Assembly: GCA_035559535.1 (NCBI GenBank)
Contig: DATMBG010000032.1
Span: 1 to 64,000 of the forward strand
Direction: 5' to 3'
DNA length: 64,000 bases
Origin: Candidatus Limnocylindrales bacterium
GTDB lineage: Bacteria > Moduliflexota > Moduliflexia > Moduliflexales > JAUQPW01
Positions 17,810-25,692 of the stretch are shown piece by piece. The notes below the pieces were generated by a model that was not told the DNA's origin, did no database searches, and saw nothing but the letters and a program-made list of their open reading frames with translations. Made by a program: the position numbers and the translations under genes. Each line of letters begins with the position of its first letter. Within the stretch, counting starts at the first letter, position 1.

Positions 17810-17964
17810 AAAAACGCCTGTTTTTTATCAAGCAGCCACTCCACAGGCCTTTAACCTATTCATTCCGGGCATGAGACCTTGTTTCTTTGGCACAAGCCTC
17901 GGCTAAACCCTCAACAGAACCCAGGAAAGCATCTCGTCTTATAAATCTAAATTAACACTCCCAT

Positions 17965-19803
17965 TCAGGAAGCGTCCATCCTTTTTAGGATCTTAATTCC
18001 AAAATGATGATCGGTAAGCGGCTCATAAAAGATCCGTTCTAAAGGGATATAGGAACTCTTCACCCAATCCAGGATAGGCTTTCCAAAGTTGGGATCCCTA
18101 CCAAAATATCCCACACCATGCTCACTGCTATCGCTGTGGACAAGAATAATAAACTCCGGAGGATGGGCTTTAAAGGATTCCAGAACCTGTTCGCTTCCAC
18201 CGTTCATTTCAAGACCTATGGGCATGTTGTAGATATATCGGGTTGGACTTATCCTGCGGGATAAATAGTTTAGCATCACACCCTCCGGAAGGGCGACAAA
18301 TCCTATGTCACGGGGTATTAACTCTTCAATCCGTTGAAGGGCCTGTACCATAGCAACTCCGGTAAGATCCACCCGGGGGCTATAGGTCAGGATGGTATCT
18401 CCATTTTCCCCCACGGCAAAATCTTTGTAGCGATAAAACCTGTTTGATACCTGAAAATGGAAAACTATTCCAGCTATGATTAAAGCTATCATGAGACCTT
18501 GAAAGAGATCTCCTGGTTTGTATTTCTTACCAGGTAACTCTGGAAGAAGACCGAGGAGCACGGCCACCAGTAGAAGGGTAGCCGGCATGGCAAGGACAAA
18601 GCCGTAATTGAACAGGCGAGCATTTAGAATGATTTTCCCCAGGAGTACAAAGGCAAACATGGCCCACAGGGCCATTGCGCCCATCCGAATTTTAACATCA
18701 GGCCTGGTATGCTTCCTCAAACAAAGGATGATACAGACTGCGCCCACTACTAAAGTGATCGGTGGGAGCGCCCGACCTAGGCTAAACCAGGGTATCAGCC
18801 CGGGTTTTACTATGAGTAAACCGCCAAAACCAATACTGAGGAGAATAACCGGAATCACCCGGCGGGTCCATAAAGGACACAAACTCCTGTCGGCTATTAA
18901 ACAGCTTCCTATCCAAAGGATCATCCCTCCCAATACCTTTAACATGAGAAAAAAATTGGACCCAGGCTGATCCAGCCCGGAACTCCTGAGATAAAAGGTA
19001 CGATTGAGGACCGGACTTCCCGTCAGGGACGTCCAGGCTCCAGCCGTTGCACGAACTGCCTCACCCAGAGGCATATACCGGGAGAAAAAAATAAAGAACA
19101 ACAGCGAAGGTAACAGGGCTACTGCATGGAATCCAAGCATCACTTTCAGGATTTGTGACTTCGGAGCCTGGGTAAAGTTACCGATCAGTACCAGTCCAAG
19201 TTCCGCAGTTGCAAAGGCTGCCAGACCTACTTCCGGCTTGGTTAAGAAAACTAACCCCAGACATAGCCCAGCCCCTCCTATGAAACCCGGATGTCGCCCA
19301 AGCAGGTAACGGATAAAGAAGAAAATCATCCCCATCGTCAAGGCAGTTCCATGGGTGAGGGCATGGGAATAGGGACAAACAAAATTATAATTCCCATTGG
19401 GAACATACTGGGAAAAGGCAAAGATAAAAAGAAAAACCAGACTACATAAGGTTGCTATAAAGTAGTTAAACATGGCTTTGAAAATCCGATAAATCAAAAC
19501 GGTCACTCCGGCCAGAATGAGCAGATTACAGACTATCAAAGTTGTCAGGGAAACCCCAAAGAGACGGAACCAGAGGGCGTTGAGATAAGAAGGGAGGGGA
19601 CCAAAGTACCAAAATATATCCCTATACAATACCTTTCCTTGGGAAAGTTGCCAGGGAATATAAAGCTCGTGCCCAAAATCTACCAGGATGTCCGGCCATT
19701 TACGCCAGCTCCAGATGGATAACGCCAAAAAAGTTACACCCAGCAGGCTTATACACCAGGCCTCTTCACGAAGGGAGGAATTCTTCGTTTTTTCAATTTC
19801 CAT
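17965..19803 (-). CDS. GT-C type membrane glycosyltransferase-like protein
   Basis: A 612-residue protein with about 11-12 membrane segments. The first periplasmic loop reads DFGHELYIPWQLSQGKVLYR, then DIFWYFGPLPSYLNALWFRLFG. This is the acidic-loop pattern of GT-C (GT39/PMT-like) enzymes that use polyprenyl-phosphate sugars. The soluble C-terminal part (FVALPEGVMLNYLSRR, HPPEFIILVHSDSSEHG) is typical of uncharacterised family members. It faces the glycan genes that start at 20.1 kb on the other strand and resembles the protein at 44.5-47.5 kb. The acceptor is unknown. Confidence 0.75.
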   Translation of the reverse strand: MEIEKTKNSSLREEAWCISLLGVTFLALSIWSWRKWPDILVDFGHELYIPWQLSQGKVLYRDIFWYFGPLPSYLNALWFRLFGVSLTTLIVCNLLILAGVTVLIYRIFKAMFNYFIATLCSLVFLFIFAFSQYVPNGNYNFVCPYSHALTHGTALTMGMIFFFIRYLLGRHPGFIGGAGLCLGLVFLTKPEVGLAAFATAELGLVLIGNFTQAPKSQILKVMLGFHAVALLPSLLFFIFFSRYMPLGEAVRATAGAWTSLTGSPVLNRTFYLRSSGLDQPGSNFFLMLKVLGGMILWIGSCLIADRSLCPLWTRRVIPVILLSIGFGGLLIVKPGLIPWFSLGRALPPITLVVGAVCIILCLRKHTRPDVKIRMGAMALWAMFAFVLLGKIILNARLFNYGFVLAMPATLLLVAVLLGLLPELPGKKYKPGDLFQGLMIALIIAGIVFHFQVSNRFYRYKDFAVGENGDTILTYSPRVDLTGVAMVQALQRIEELIPRDIGFVALPEGVMLNYLSRRISPTRYIYNMPIGLEMNGGSEQVLESFKAHPPEFIILVHSDSSEHGVGYFGRDPNFGKPILDWVKSSYIPLERIFYEPLTDHHFGIKILKRMDAS

Positions 19804-20125
19804 GGCTCAGGTATTTATAAACTCTTCTGCCTCCCAGGAAAGAAATACCTTTCCAGGTCCGGAAGGAATCTGTCCTGACGGAAAACACTGCGAGCCGAAG
19901 CCTAAGGGAAGGGATAAACGATTGCTTTGCTTCTACCCCTAACCAAACAGATTGTTTTGTTTCGCACCTACCATTGCCTCCAATGCCAGACTCGGTATTA
20001 TTTTTAATTTGAAAAGGTATACCTTTTAAAGGGGTATCCGTCAAGCACTTTTTACTTGACACCTGTCGGCTTATTGCCATAGTCTTCGAACATAAGAGCA
20101 TTTATTGAAAATGGAGAGATAAGTT
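19804..20125. other. divergent intergenic region
   Basis: A 322-base gap between two divergently read glycan genes. Beyond the promoter at 20056-20083 it contains a palindromic stretch around AAAGGTATACCTTTTAAAGG near 20012. No gene is supported. Confidence 0.5.
20056..20083 (+). promoter_or_regulatory. probable sigma-70 promoter of the glycan cluster
   Basis: TTGACA is followed after 16 bases by CATAGT, about 40 bases before the GTG start of the UbiA-family gene. Confidence 0.45.
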
Positions 20126-21037
20126 GTGATTACGGTAAAAACAAAGCGAACCGACTTAATGGCTCTAAAAGCCATTCTAAAGACCATGCGTCCCAAGCAG
20201 TGGACGAAAAACCTCATCATCTTTGCAGGTCTCATTTTCTCTTTGAATTTATTTAAGCCTCCTTTATTTGTAAAAACCTTTGCTGCTTTTGTGGTCTTCT
20301 GCCTTCTATCTGGAGCCGTTTATATTATCAATGATATAAAAGATCTGGAGAGGGATAAAAATCATCCCTTGAAATCTAAAAGGCCCCTCGCTTCGGGGGA
20401 ACTTACCATTTCTTCAGCCATTTTAGCCCTGATTCTTCTGATTCCGGGGTCTCTCCTGGTTTCTTTTATGCTTAACCCCGGTTTTGGCTATATTGCCGTA
20501 CTTTATTTAATTCTCTCAACTCTGTACTCATTTTATTTTAAACACACGGTTATTCTGGATGTATTGATTAATTCCATGGGATTTGTTTTAAGGGCGGTCG
20601 CAGGAGCAGTAGTCATTCAGGTGGTAATCTCTCCCTGGCTTTTTATCTGTACCATCCTTCTGGCCCTTTTCCTGGGTCTTGGAAAGCGAAGGCACGAGTT
20701 AGTCCTTTTAGGAGACGGAGCCCTGAATCATCGAAAGATTCTAGAAGAATACAGCCCGGAGCTTTTAGATCAAATGATCGCCGTGGTAACGGCTTCAACG
20801 GTGATGGCCTACTCCCTATATACCATGGCCCCCGAGACCAAAGAAAAATTGCATACCCCGTATATGAATCTGACGATCCCCTTCGTACTTTACGGGATCT
20901 TTCGCTATCTTTACCTGATTCATAAACGAGAGGAGGGAGGAGATCCTTCCTTAGTTTTGTTGACAGATAAGCCGATGCTCATTGATGTGATCTTATGGAT
21001 GCTAACCACGGTAATTTTGATTTACTATGTCCATTGA
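20126..21037 (+). CDS. UbiA-family prenyltransferase, decaprenyl-phosphate phosphoribosyltransferase-like
   Basis: A 303-residue inner-membrane protein with eight or nine helices. The motif RPKQWTKNLIIFAGLIFS and the first Asp motif NDIKDLERDKNHPLKSKRP place it with the Rv3806c-like branch of UbiA, which attaches phosphoribose to polyprenyl phosphate. The second Asp-rich motif (LGKRRHELVLLGD) follows. It starts with GTG; ATG at codon 12 is an alternative. It heads a + strand glycan cluster, so a role in making a lipid-linked sugar donor is likely. Confidence 0.85.
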   Translation: MITVKTKRTDLMALKAILKTMRPKQWTKNLIIFAGLIFSLNLFKPPLFVKTFAAFVVFCLLSGAVYIINDIKDLERDKNHPLKSKRPLASGELTISSAILALILLIPGSLLVSFMLNPGFGYIAVLYLILSTLYSFYFKHTVILDVLINSMGFVLRAVAGAVVIQVVISPWLFICTILLALFLGLGKRRHELVLLGDGALNHRKILEEYSPELLDQMIAVVTASTVMAYSLYTMAPETKEKLHTPYMNLTIPFVLYGIFRYLYLIHKREEGGDPSLVLLTDKPMLIDVILWMLTTVILIYYVH

Positions 21038-21150
21038 TCGGCAGAACCCTCCGCTGTTTCGTGAAAGAACGAATCAGCCCTTTGGAAGAGGAGGTTAGGG
21101 GTATAGGCGTCAGGATAAGAGTGAGGTCCATGAGGAAGGCCCCCTTAATG

Positions 21151-21173
21151 TCAAACGAGACGTTTAACCTACT
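21151..21173 (+). repeat. AAACG-AGGA-CGTTT hairpin repeat, copy 2
   Basis: TCAAACGAGACGTTTAACCT with trailing ACT. The stem AAACG/CGTTT is intact with a 3-base AGA loop. Confidence 0.7.
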
Positions 21174-21290
21174 CGCCTTCCCTCGCTTTGCAGGGGAAGG
21201 AACTTTGAAGCGAAGTTTCCTCCCCTGTGAAACGGGGAAGGGACAGGGCGGAGGCGCCTTAACCTGGCGCGTATGGGGGCCGGGGGGTGT

Positions 21291-21367
21291 CACTTAAAAG
21301 TCAAGCAAAACTAAGTAAACAACGTACTAATACACTGTTTACTTAGTTTTGGCTTAACTTTTAAGTG
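21291..21367. mobile_element. 77-base MITE-like palindromic element
   Basis: The terminal arms 21291-21321 and 21336-21367 pair over about 31 positions with one substitution and one inserted base, around a 14-base centre ACGTACTAATACAC-like. The outer ends read CACTTAAAAGT and ACTTTTAAGTG. No transposase is encoded here. A partial copy follows at 21435-21467, so the sequence has been duplicated locally. Confidence 0.65.
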
Positions 21368-21434
21368 GCCCTTACCCCAGGTCCCTCTTCCACGCTGCGG
21401 GAGAGGGGGTTGGGGAGTGAAAGCAGCCCTATAA

Positions 21435-21467
21435 GGCCAAAACTAAGTAAACAACGTACTGATTATT
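21435..21467. repeat. half copy of the MITE-like element
   Basis: CAAAACTAAGTAAACAACGT and the following bases repeat the left arm and centre of the 21291-21367 element almost exactly. The copy runs straight into the ATG of the next gene, so it forms that gene's whole leader and leaves no visible ribosome-binding site. Confidence 0.65.
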
Positions 21468-21944
21468 ATGGAGACCTTTTCGATTAACACAGAAGAGATA
21501 GATGTTGCAAAGATCATGAAGCAAATCCAGGAGCGGGTCTTGGAGAAAAAAAAGGCCGGAATTTATACCGATGAAGAGATCCGGGAAGTGAGCGAACTGA
21601 AAAACCAAATTTCGCCCCAGAAAGAAGGATCCTATGGAGAGCTGGCCTTGCATTTGCGACGTTTGCATCATAACTGGGATATAGCCAATAGTGCGGCCTT
21701 AATCACCTCCCACCGCAAGATTCTGGGACCTTTTATCGTTGCTTTAAAAAAAATAGGATTTCGTATCTTTCGATTTATTGCCCATCCCTTTGTTATCCGA
21801 CAAACCGAATTTAATGCCGCCTCCGTTCGATTTGCTTCGGTCCTGATGGATGAACTTTCTCGACTAGTACAGGAAAATAAAGAACTCAAAGAAAAGCAGG
21901 AAAAACTCTTGCAGGAGATGGAGGAGCTGAAACGTAAGATTTAA
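21468..21944 (+). CDS. glycosyltransferase-associated coiled-coil protein
   Basis: A 158-residue cytoplasmic-type protein. It begins with an acidic helix pattern (EIDVAKIMKQIQERVLEKKK), has the central words SHRKILGPFIVALKKIGFRI and RQTEFNAASVRF, and ends in a coiled coil (LVQENKELKEKQEKLLQEME). This layout is familiar from stand-alone or N-terminal modules beside glycan-assembly glycosyltransferases, but I know no tested function. It lies 82 bases before a GT4 gene. Confidence 0.7.
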   Translation: METFSINTEEIDVAKIMKQIQERVLEKKKAGIYTDEEIREVSELKNQISPQKEGSYGELALHLRRLHHNWDIANSAALITSHRKILGPFIVALKKIGFRIFRFIAHPFVIRQTEFNAASVRFASVLMDELSRLVQENKELKEKQEKLLQEMEELKRKI

Positions 21945-22026
21945 GCTATCAGAATCCAGAGGACTTGAGGGCCTTATATAAAAATTTTTAATAACCCCGG
22001 ATTCTCTGGGTTCCGGTGGCTTCTCT

Positions 22027-23220
22027 ATGAAAATCGCCTTTGTTGTCCAAAGATACGGCCTGGAGGTGCAGGGGGGCTCTGAAAGTCTTTGTCGTTCCAT
22101 CGCAGAACGGATGAAAAAGTACTTCCAGGTAGAGGTCTTGACAACTTGTGCAGTGGATTACCTGACCTGGAAGGATTATTATCCATTGGGTCCGGTGGAG
22201 ATTAACGGGGTCCTCGTCCGCAGGTTCTCAACCCATCTACCCCGAGATATGAACCGATTCAATACGTTTGTTCGAAAACGTATTGCAAACCAAAAACCTT
22301 CTCTGCCGGATCAGATAGAATGGATGTGGCTTCAGGGGCCGCTTACCTTTGATTTAATAAGATATCTTAAAGAATTCCGAGAGGAATATGATTTATTTAT
22401 CTTCTTTACTTACAGTTACTTTACCACTTACCTGGGAATTCAAATCGTTCCGGATAAAAGCCTCTTAGTTCCAACCGCCCATGACGAACCTCACCTTTAT
22501 CTTGACATTTTTAAACCGATTTTTCATCTCCCCAGGGCTATCATTTACAATACAGAAGAGGAAAAACGTTTAGTCCAGCGGGTATTCGGTAATACCCATA
22601 TTCCCAGTGAAGTCGTGGGAAGTGGGGTTTCTGAACTGGAAGATTCCGGCGTTGAGAGTTTCGAGAGTCCCTCCATAACGGGTCCTTATATTCTCTACAT
22701 AGGAAGGATTGATGTCATGAAAGGCTGCAAAGAGCTTCTGGATTATTTTATCCGCTATGTGGAGGATACCGGCAGAGACATAAAACTGGTTTTGGTGGGA
22801 AATAATTTCATGCCAATTCCAAAACACCCTCAAATCTCCCATGTGGGGTATGTGGGGCAAAGGGCAAAATATAAGCTTATGGAACAGGCCAGGGTTTTAG
22901 TTAACCCTTCTGAGTACGAAAGTCTGTCTTTGAGTGTATTGGAATCCTGGTCCGTTGGAACACCGGTATTGGTTAATGGTTGCTCGGAGGTTCTGGTAGG
23001 CCATTGTTTACGAAGCCAGGGAGGACTCTATTATACCAACTACGGAGAATTCAGCCTTTGCCTGGATCTGCTCCTCTCTCAACCCGAACTTCGAGTAAAA
23101 ATGGGTGAATACGGGCGTCAGTATGTACGCACCAACTATGCCTGGGATACGGTTGAAGAAAAATATCTTAAGTTGATTACGGCTGTTAAAAGCCAGGGGG
23201 TAGGAGATCCTGGGCTGTGA
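22027..23220 (+). CDS. GT4-type glycosyltransferase
   Basis: A 397-residue GT-B fold glycosyltransferase. The N-terminal donor-side loop reads FVVQRYGLEVQGGSESLCRS; the C-terminal half has YIGRIDVMKGCKELLDYF and the family-4 motif NPSEYESLSLSVLESWSVG, with the EX7E glutamates. It is cytoplasmic or peripheral and builds surface glycans on a lipid carrier. The exact sugar is unknown. Confidence 0.9.
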   Translation: MKIAFVVQRYGLEVQGGSESLCRSIAERMKKYFQVEVLTTCAVDYLTWKDYYPLGPVEINGVLVRRFSTHLPRDMNRFNTFVRKRIANQKPSLPDQIEWMWLQGPLTFDLIRYLKEFREEYDLFIFFTYSYFTTYLGIQIVPDKSLLVPTAHDEPHLYLDIFKPIFHLPRAIIYNTEEEKRLVQRVFGNTHIPSEVVGSGVSELEDSGVESFESPSITGPYILYIGRIDVMKGCKELLDYFIRYVEDTGRDIKLVLVGNNFMPIPKHPQISHVGYVGQRAKYKLMEQARVLVNPSEYESLSLSVLESWSVGTPVLVNGCSEVLVGHCLRSQGGLYYTNYGEFSLCLDLLLSQPELRVKMGEYGRQYVRTNYAWDTVEEKYLKLITAVKSQGVGDPGL

Positions 23221-23316
23221 AAGCTTTCAAGAACAAAAACTATTGCCTTTAAAAATAAGAATAAGAACTTCTCGGACGAGAAGCTTTCTGGCCTACTCTC
23301 TACTGCCCATGGATCA

Positions 23317-24393
23317 GTGACTGCGGTAATGAGACAGATTCATCAAATCCTTCCTTGTCTAACTTCTGGAGATGCCATCGGGAATCATACCTTGGAAATT
23401 CAAGAGATTCTTCGTAGGTGGGGATACCCTTCTCACATCTTTGCCGATGATATCCACCAAGAGATGCGCCCATTTGCGAAACCTTACCTTCAATACAAGA
23501 AGTATAGCTCGCCGGATAACCTGTTGATTTATCATTTCTCAGTAGGATCTCCTATCTCAAAACTGGTCCGGACATTACCCGATAAAAAGATCCTGATCTA
23601 TCATAACATTACGCCTCCGGAATTTTTGAGGGGATTTGAAGATTTCACCTACGAAGTTCTTAAAAGAGGCCGGGATGAACTGAGAGATTATCGAGAGGTC
23701 TGTCAACTGGCTTTAGGAGACTCCGAGTTTAACCGATTAGAGCTGGAGGAAATGGGTTTTAAATCAACCGGAGTTTTACCGATTATCATAGATTTTGACA
23801 AATACAAGACCCCTCCCCGGCTATCCATCGTGGAAAAGTATCGGGATGATTATGTTAACCTGCTGTTTGTAGGTCGGATCATACCCAACAAAAGACAGGA
23901 GGATGTTCTCCTGTCTTTTTATTTTTATAAAAAATATATCAATCCCAAATCCCGGCTCTTCCTGGTAGGGCTCAACGGGATTGAGAGATATGACTTCATG
24001 CTGGAAGAGTTGATAAGAAGGCTAAAACTGGACGATGTTTATTTCACCGGGAAGGTTCCGTTTGAAGAGCTGCTGGCTTATTATCACATCGCCCATGTAT
24101 TTCTTTGCCTGAGTGAACACGAGGGATTTTGTGTTCCCCTGGTCGAGTCCATGTATTTTAAAATTCCCATAATCGCCTACAATGCGGGAAGTATCCCCTA
24201 TACCCTGGGCAATTCAGGTATCCTGGTTCATTCCAAAAAATACGAAGAAATTGCCGAAATGATCCATCTCCTGGTGGAGGATTCCGATTTCAGGAGAAAA
24301 GTAATCGAATCCCAGACGCAACGACTGGCCTTCTTCCATAAATCCAGACTCGAAGAGATCCTCAGAAAGTATATCCGGCAGGTAGTGGGTTGA
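23317..24393 (+). CDS. GT4-type glycosyltransferase (paralogue A)
   Basis: A 358-residue GT-B glycosyltransferase. Key features are SGDAIGNHTLEIQEIL at the N-terminus, FVGRIIPNKRQEDVLLSF and CLSEHEGFCVPLVESMYFKI, which holds the EX7E catalytic motif. It starts with GTG at 23317; ATG at 23329 is equally possible. It is closely related to the next gene, sharing the words LIYHNITPP, LGDSEFNR and YEEIAEMIHLL. Confidence 0.9.
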   Translation: MTAVMRQIHQILPCLTSGDAIGNHTLEIQEILRRWGYPSHIFADDIHQEMRPFAKPYLQYKKYSSPDNLLIYHFSVGSPISKLVRTLPDKKILIYHNITPPEFLRGFEDFTYEVLKRGRDELRDYREVCQLALGDSEFNRLELEEMGFKSTGVLPIIIDFDKYKTPPRLSIVEKYRDDYVNLLFVGRIIPNKRQEDVLLSFYFYKKYINPKSRLFLVGLNGIERYDFMLEELIRRLKLDDVYFTGKVPFEELLAYYHIAHVFLCLSEHEGFCVPLVESMYFKIPIIAYNAGSIPYTLGNSGILVHSKKYEEIAEMIHLLVEDSDFRRKVIESQTQRLAFFHKSRLEEILRKYIRQVVG

Positions 24394-24462
24394 AAGACGC
24401 AAGGGATTGGTTTTCTCTCTTTGCGTCCTAAAAATCCCCACGTTCTGTATTCCGGGGTTAGC

Positions 24463-25539
24463 ATGATTATCCAACTTCTCCCGTCTGTCCATAGTGGTGA
24501 TGCTGTAGGAGATAGCGCCTTTGAGATAAGTAAGGCACTTTCGGAGATAGGAATTGAAAATCATATCCTGGGGATTCATATTGACGACCCCCTTCGGGAT
24601 AAGGTAATAGATTTTAAGGAGTTTAAGACTTACGATACGCCTGATACCGTCCACATCTACCATTTTGCAGTCCCTTCTCCCATTACCTATGTCTTCCAGG
24701 AAGCTCAAGGGAAGAAAATCCTTATCTATCACAACATTACCCCTCCCCACTTTTTTGAAGGCTACTATCCGGAACTGGTGCAGATGACCGTAACCGGTCG
24801 TCACGAGATCAAGCTTCTTGCGGACTGTACAGATCTGGCCCTGGGAGATTCGGAATTTAATCGTAGGGAACTGGAAGCCTACGGATTTAAAAAGACCGGA
24901 GTACTCCCTTTACTCATTGATTTCGATAAATATAAAGTTCCACCTGATTCCACTATTTTGAAAAAGTTCGGCTCTAAAACGGTGGGTACAGAGAAAACCA
25001 TTAATCTTCTCTTTGTTGGACGGGTCTCGCCCAACAAAAAACACGAAGACCTTATCAAAACTTTCTACTTTTACCAGAAATACATTTATCCCTCCTCGCG
25101 ACTGCTGTTGGTCGGTAAATATAAAGGCATGGAAAAGTACCTTCAATTTTTACAAGGCCTGGTGAAAAAACTTCAACTATCTGAAGTTCACTTTGTCGGA
25201 CATGTCTCTTTAGAAGAGTTGATAGCTTTTTATAAAGTATCCCACGTGTTTTTATGCCTGAGCGAACATGAAGGATTTTGCGTTCCTCTGCTGGAAAGTA
25301 TGGTTTTCGATCTTCCCATTTTAGCTTACCGCTCCACGGCAGTCCCCTTCACCCTCGGATCTTCTGGAGTCCTTATCAACGAAAAGCGTTATGAAGAAAT
25401 AGCCGAGATGATCCATCTGCTCATAACCGACCCGGCTTTACGGGAAGCCATTATTCAGGCCCAAAGAAAACGATTGATGTTTTTTTCAAGGGAACGGGTA
25501 AAGGGGATACTCCTTAACTACCTCAAAACCGTGATTTAA
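24463..25539 (+). CDS. GT4-type glycosyltransferase (paralogue B)
   Basis: A 358-residue glycosyltransferase, the tandem paralogue of the preceding gene. It carries SGDAVGDSAFEISKAL, FVGRVSPNKKHEDLIKTF and CLSEHEGFCVPLLESMVFDL with EX7E. I take the ATG at 24463 because it matches the paralogue's start; a TTG 14 codons upstream is unlikely. The pair probably adds related sugars in successive steps. Confidence 0.9.
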   Translation: MIIQLLPSVHSGDAVGDSAFEISKALSEIGIENHILGIHIDDPLRDKVIDFKEFKTYDTPDTVHIYHFAVPSPITYVFQEAQGKKILIYHNITPPHFFEGYYPELVQMTVTGRHEIKLLADCTDLALGDSEFNRRELEAYGFKKTGVLPLLIDFDKYKVPPDSTILKKFGSKTVGTEKTINLLFVGRVSPNKKHEDLIKTFYFYQKYIYPSSRLLLVGKYKGMEKYLQFLQGLVKKLQLSEVHFVGHVSLEELIAFYKVSHVFLCLSEHEGFCVPLLESMVFDLPILAYRSTAVPFTLGSSGVLINEKRYEEIAEMIHLLITDPALREAIIQAQRKRLMFFSRERVKGILLNYLKTVI

Positions 25540-25631
25540 CATCAACTTTACGCTAAATCAACTGTATAGCCGGCTTCAGGGGAACCGGGTTGGGTTTTAG
25601 AGAATATTTCAATCTAACCGGGTATTATATC

Positions 25632-25659
25632 TTGACTCTGTCGGCAGGTAGGATATAAT
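25632..25659 (+). promoter_or_regulatory. sigma-70-type promoter of the SBP-OmpA operon
   Basis: TTGACT, a 16-base spacer and a perfect TATAAT lie 34 bases before the start codon. This is the best housekeeping-type promoter seen in the window. Confidence 0.7.
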
Positions 25660-25692
25660 TAGGTTAAATCCTCTAGAAAGGAACGGACAGAG

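Larger units (their letters stand above)
21038..21467. other. repeat-filled intergenic region
   Basis: A 430-base gap with no supportable gene. It holds a hairpin repeat copy (21151-21173), C/G-rich filler around CTTCCCTCGCTTTGCAGGGG and CCTCTTCCACGCTGCGGGAG, a 77-base palindromic element (21291-21367) and a half copy of it up to the next start codon. Confidence 0.7.

Noticed and set aside
20995-21297. Open frames on both strands of the repeat region after the UbiA-family gene
   Set aside because: They run through palindromic repeats and G/C-rich filler and give unrelated low-quality peptides; no start signal or homology pattern is visible.
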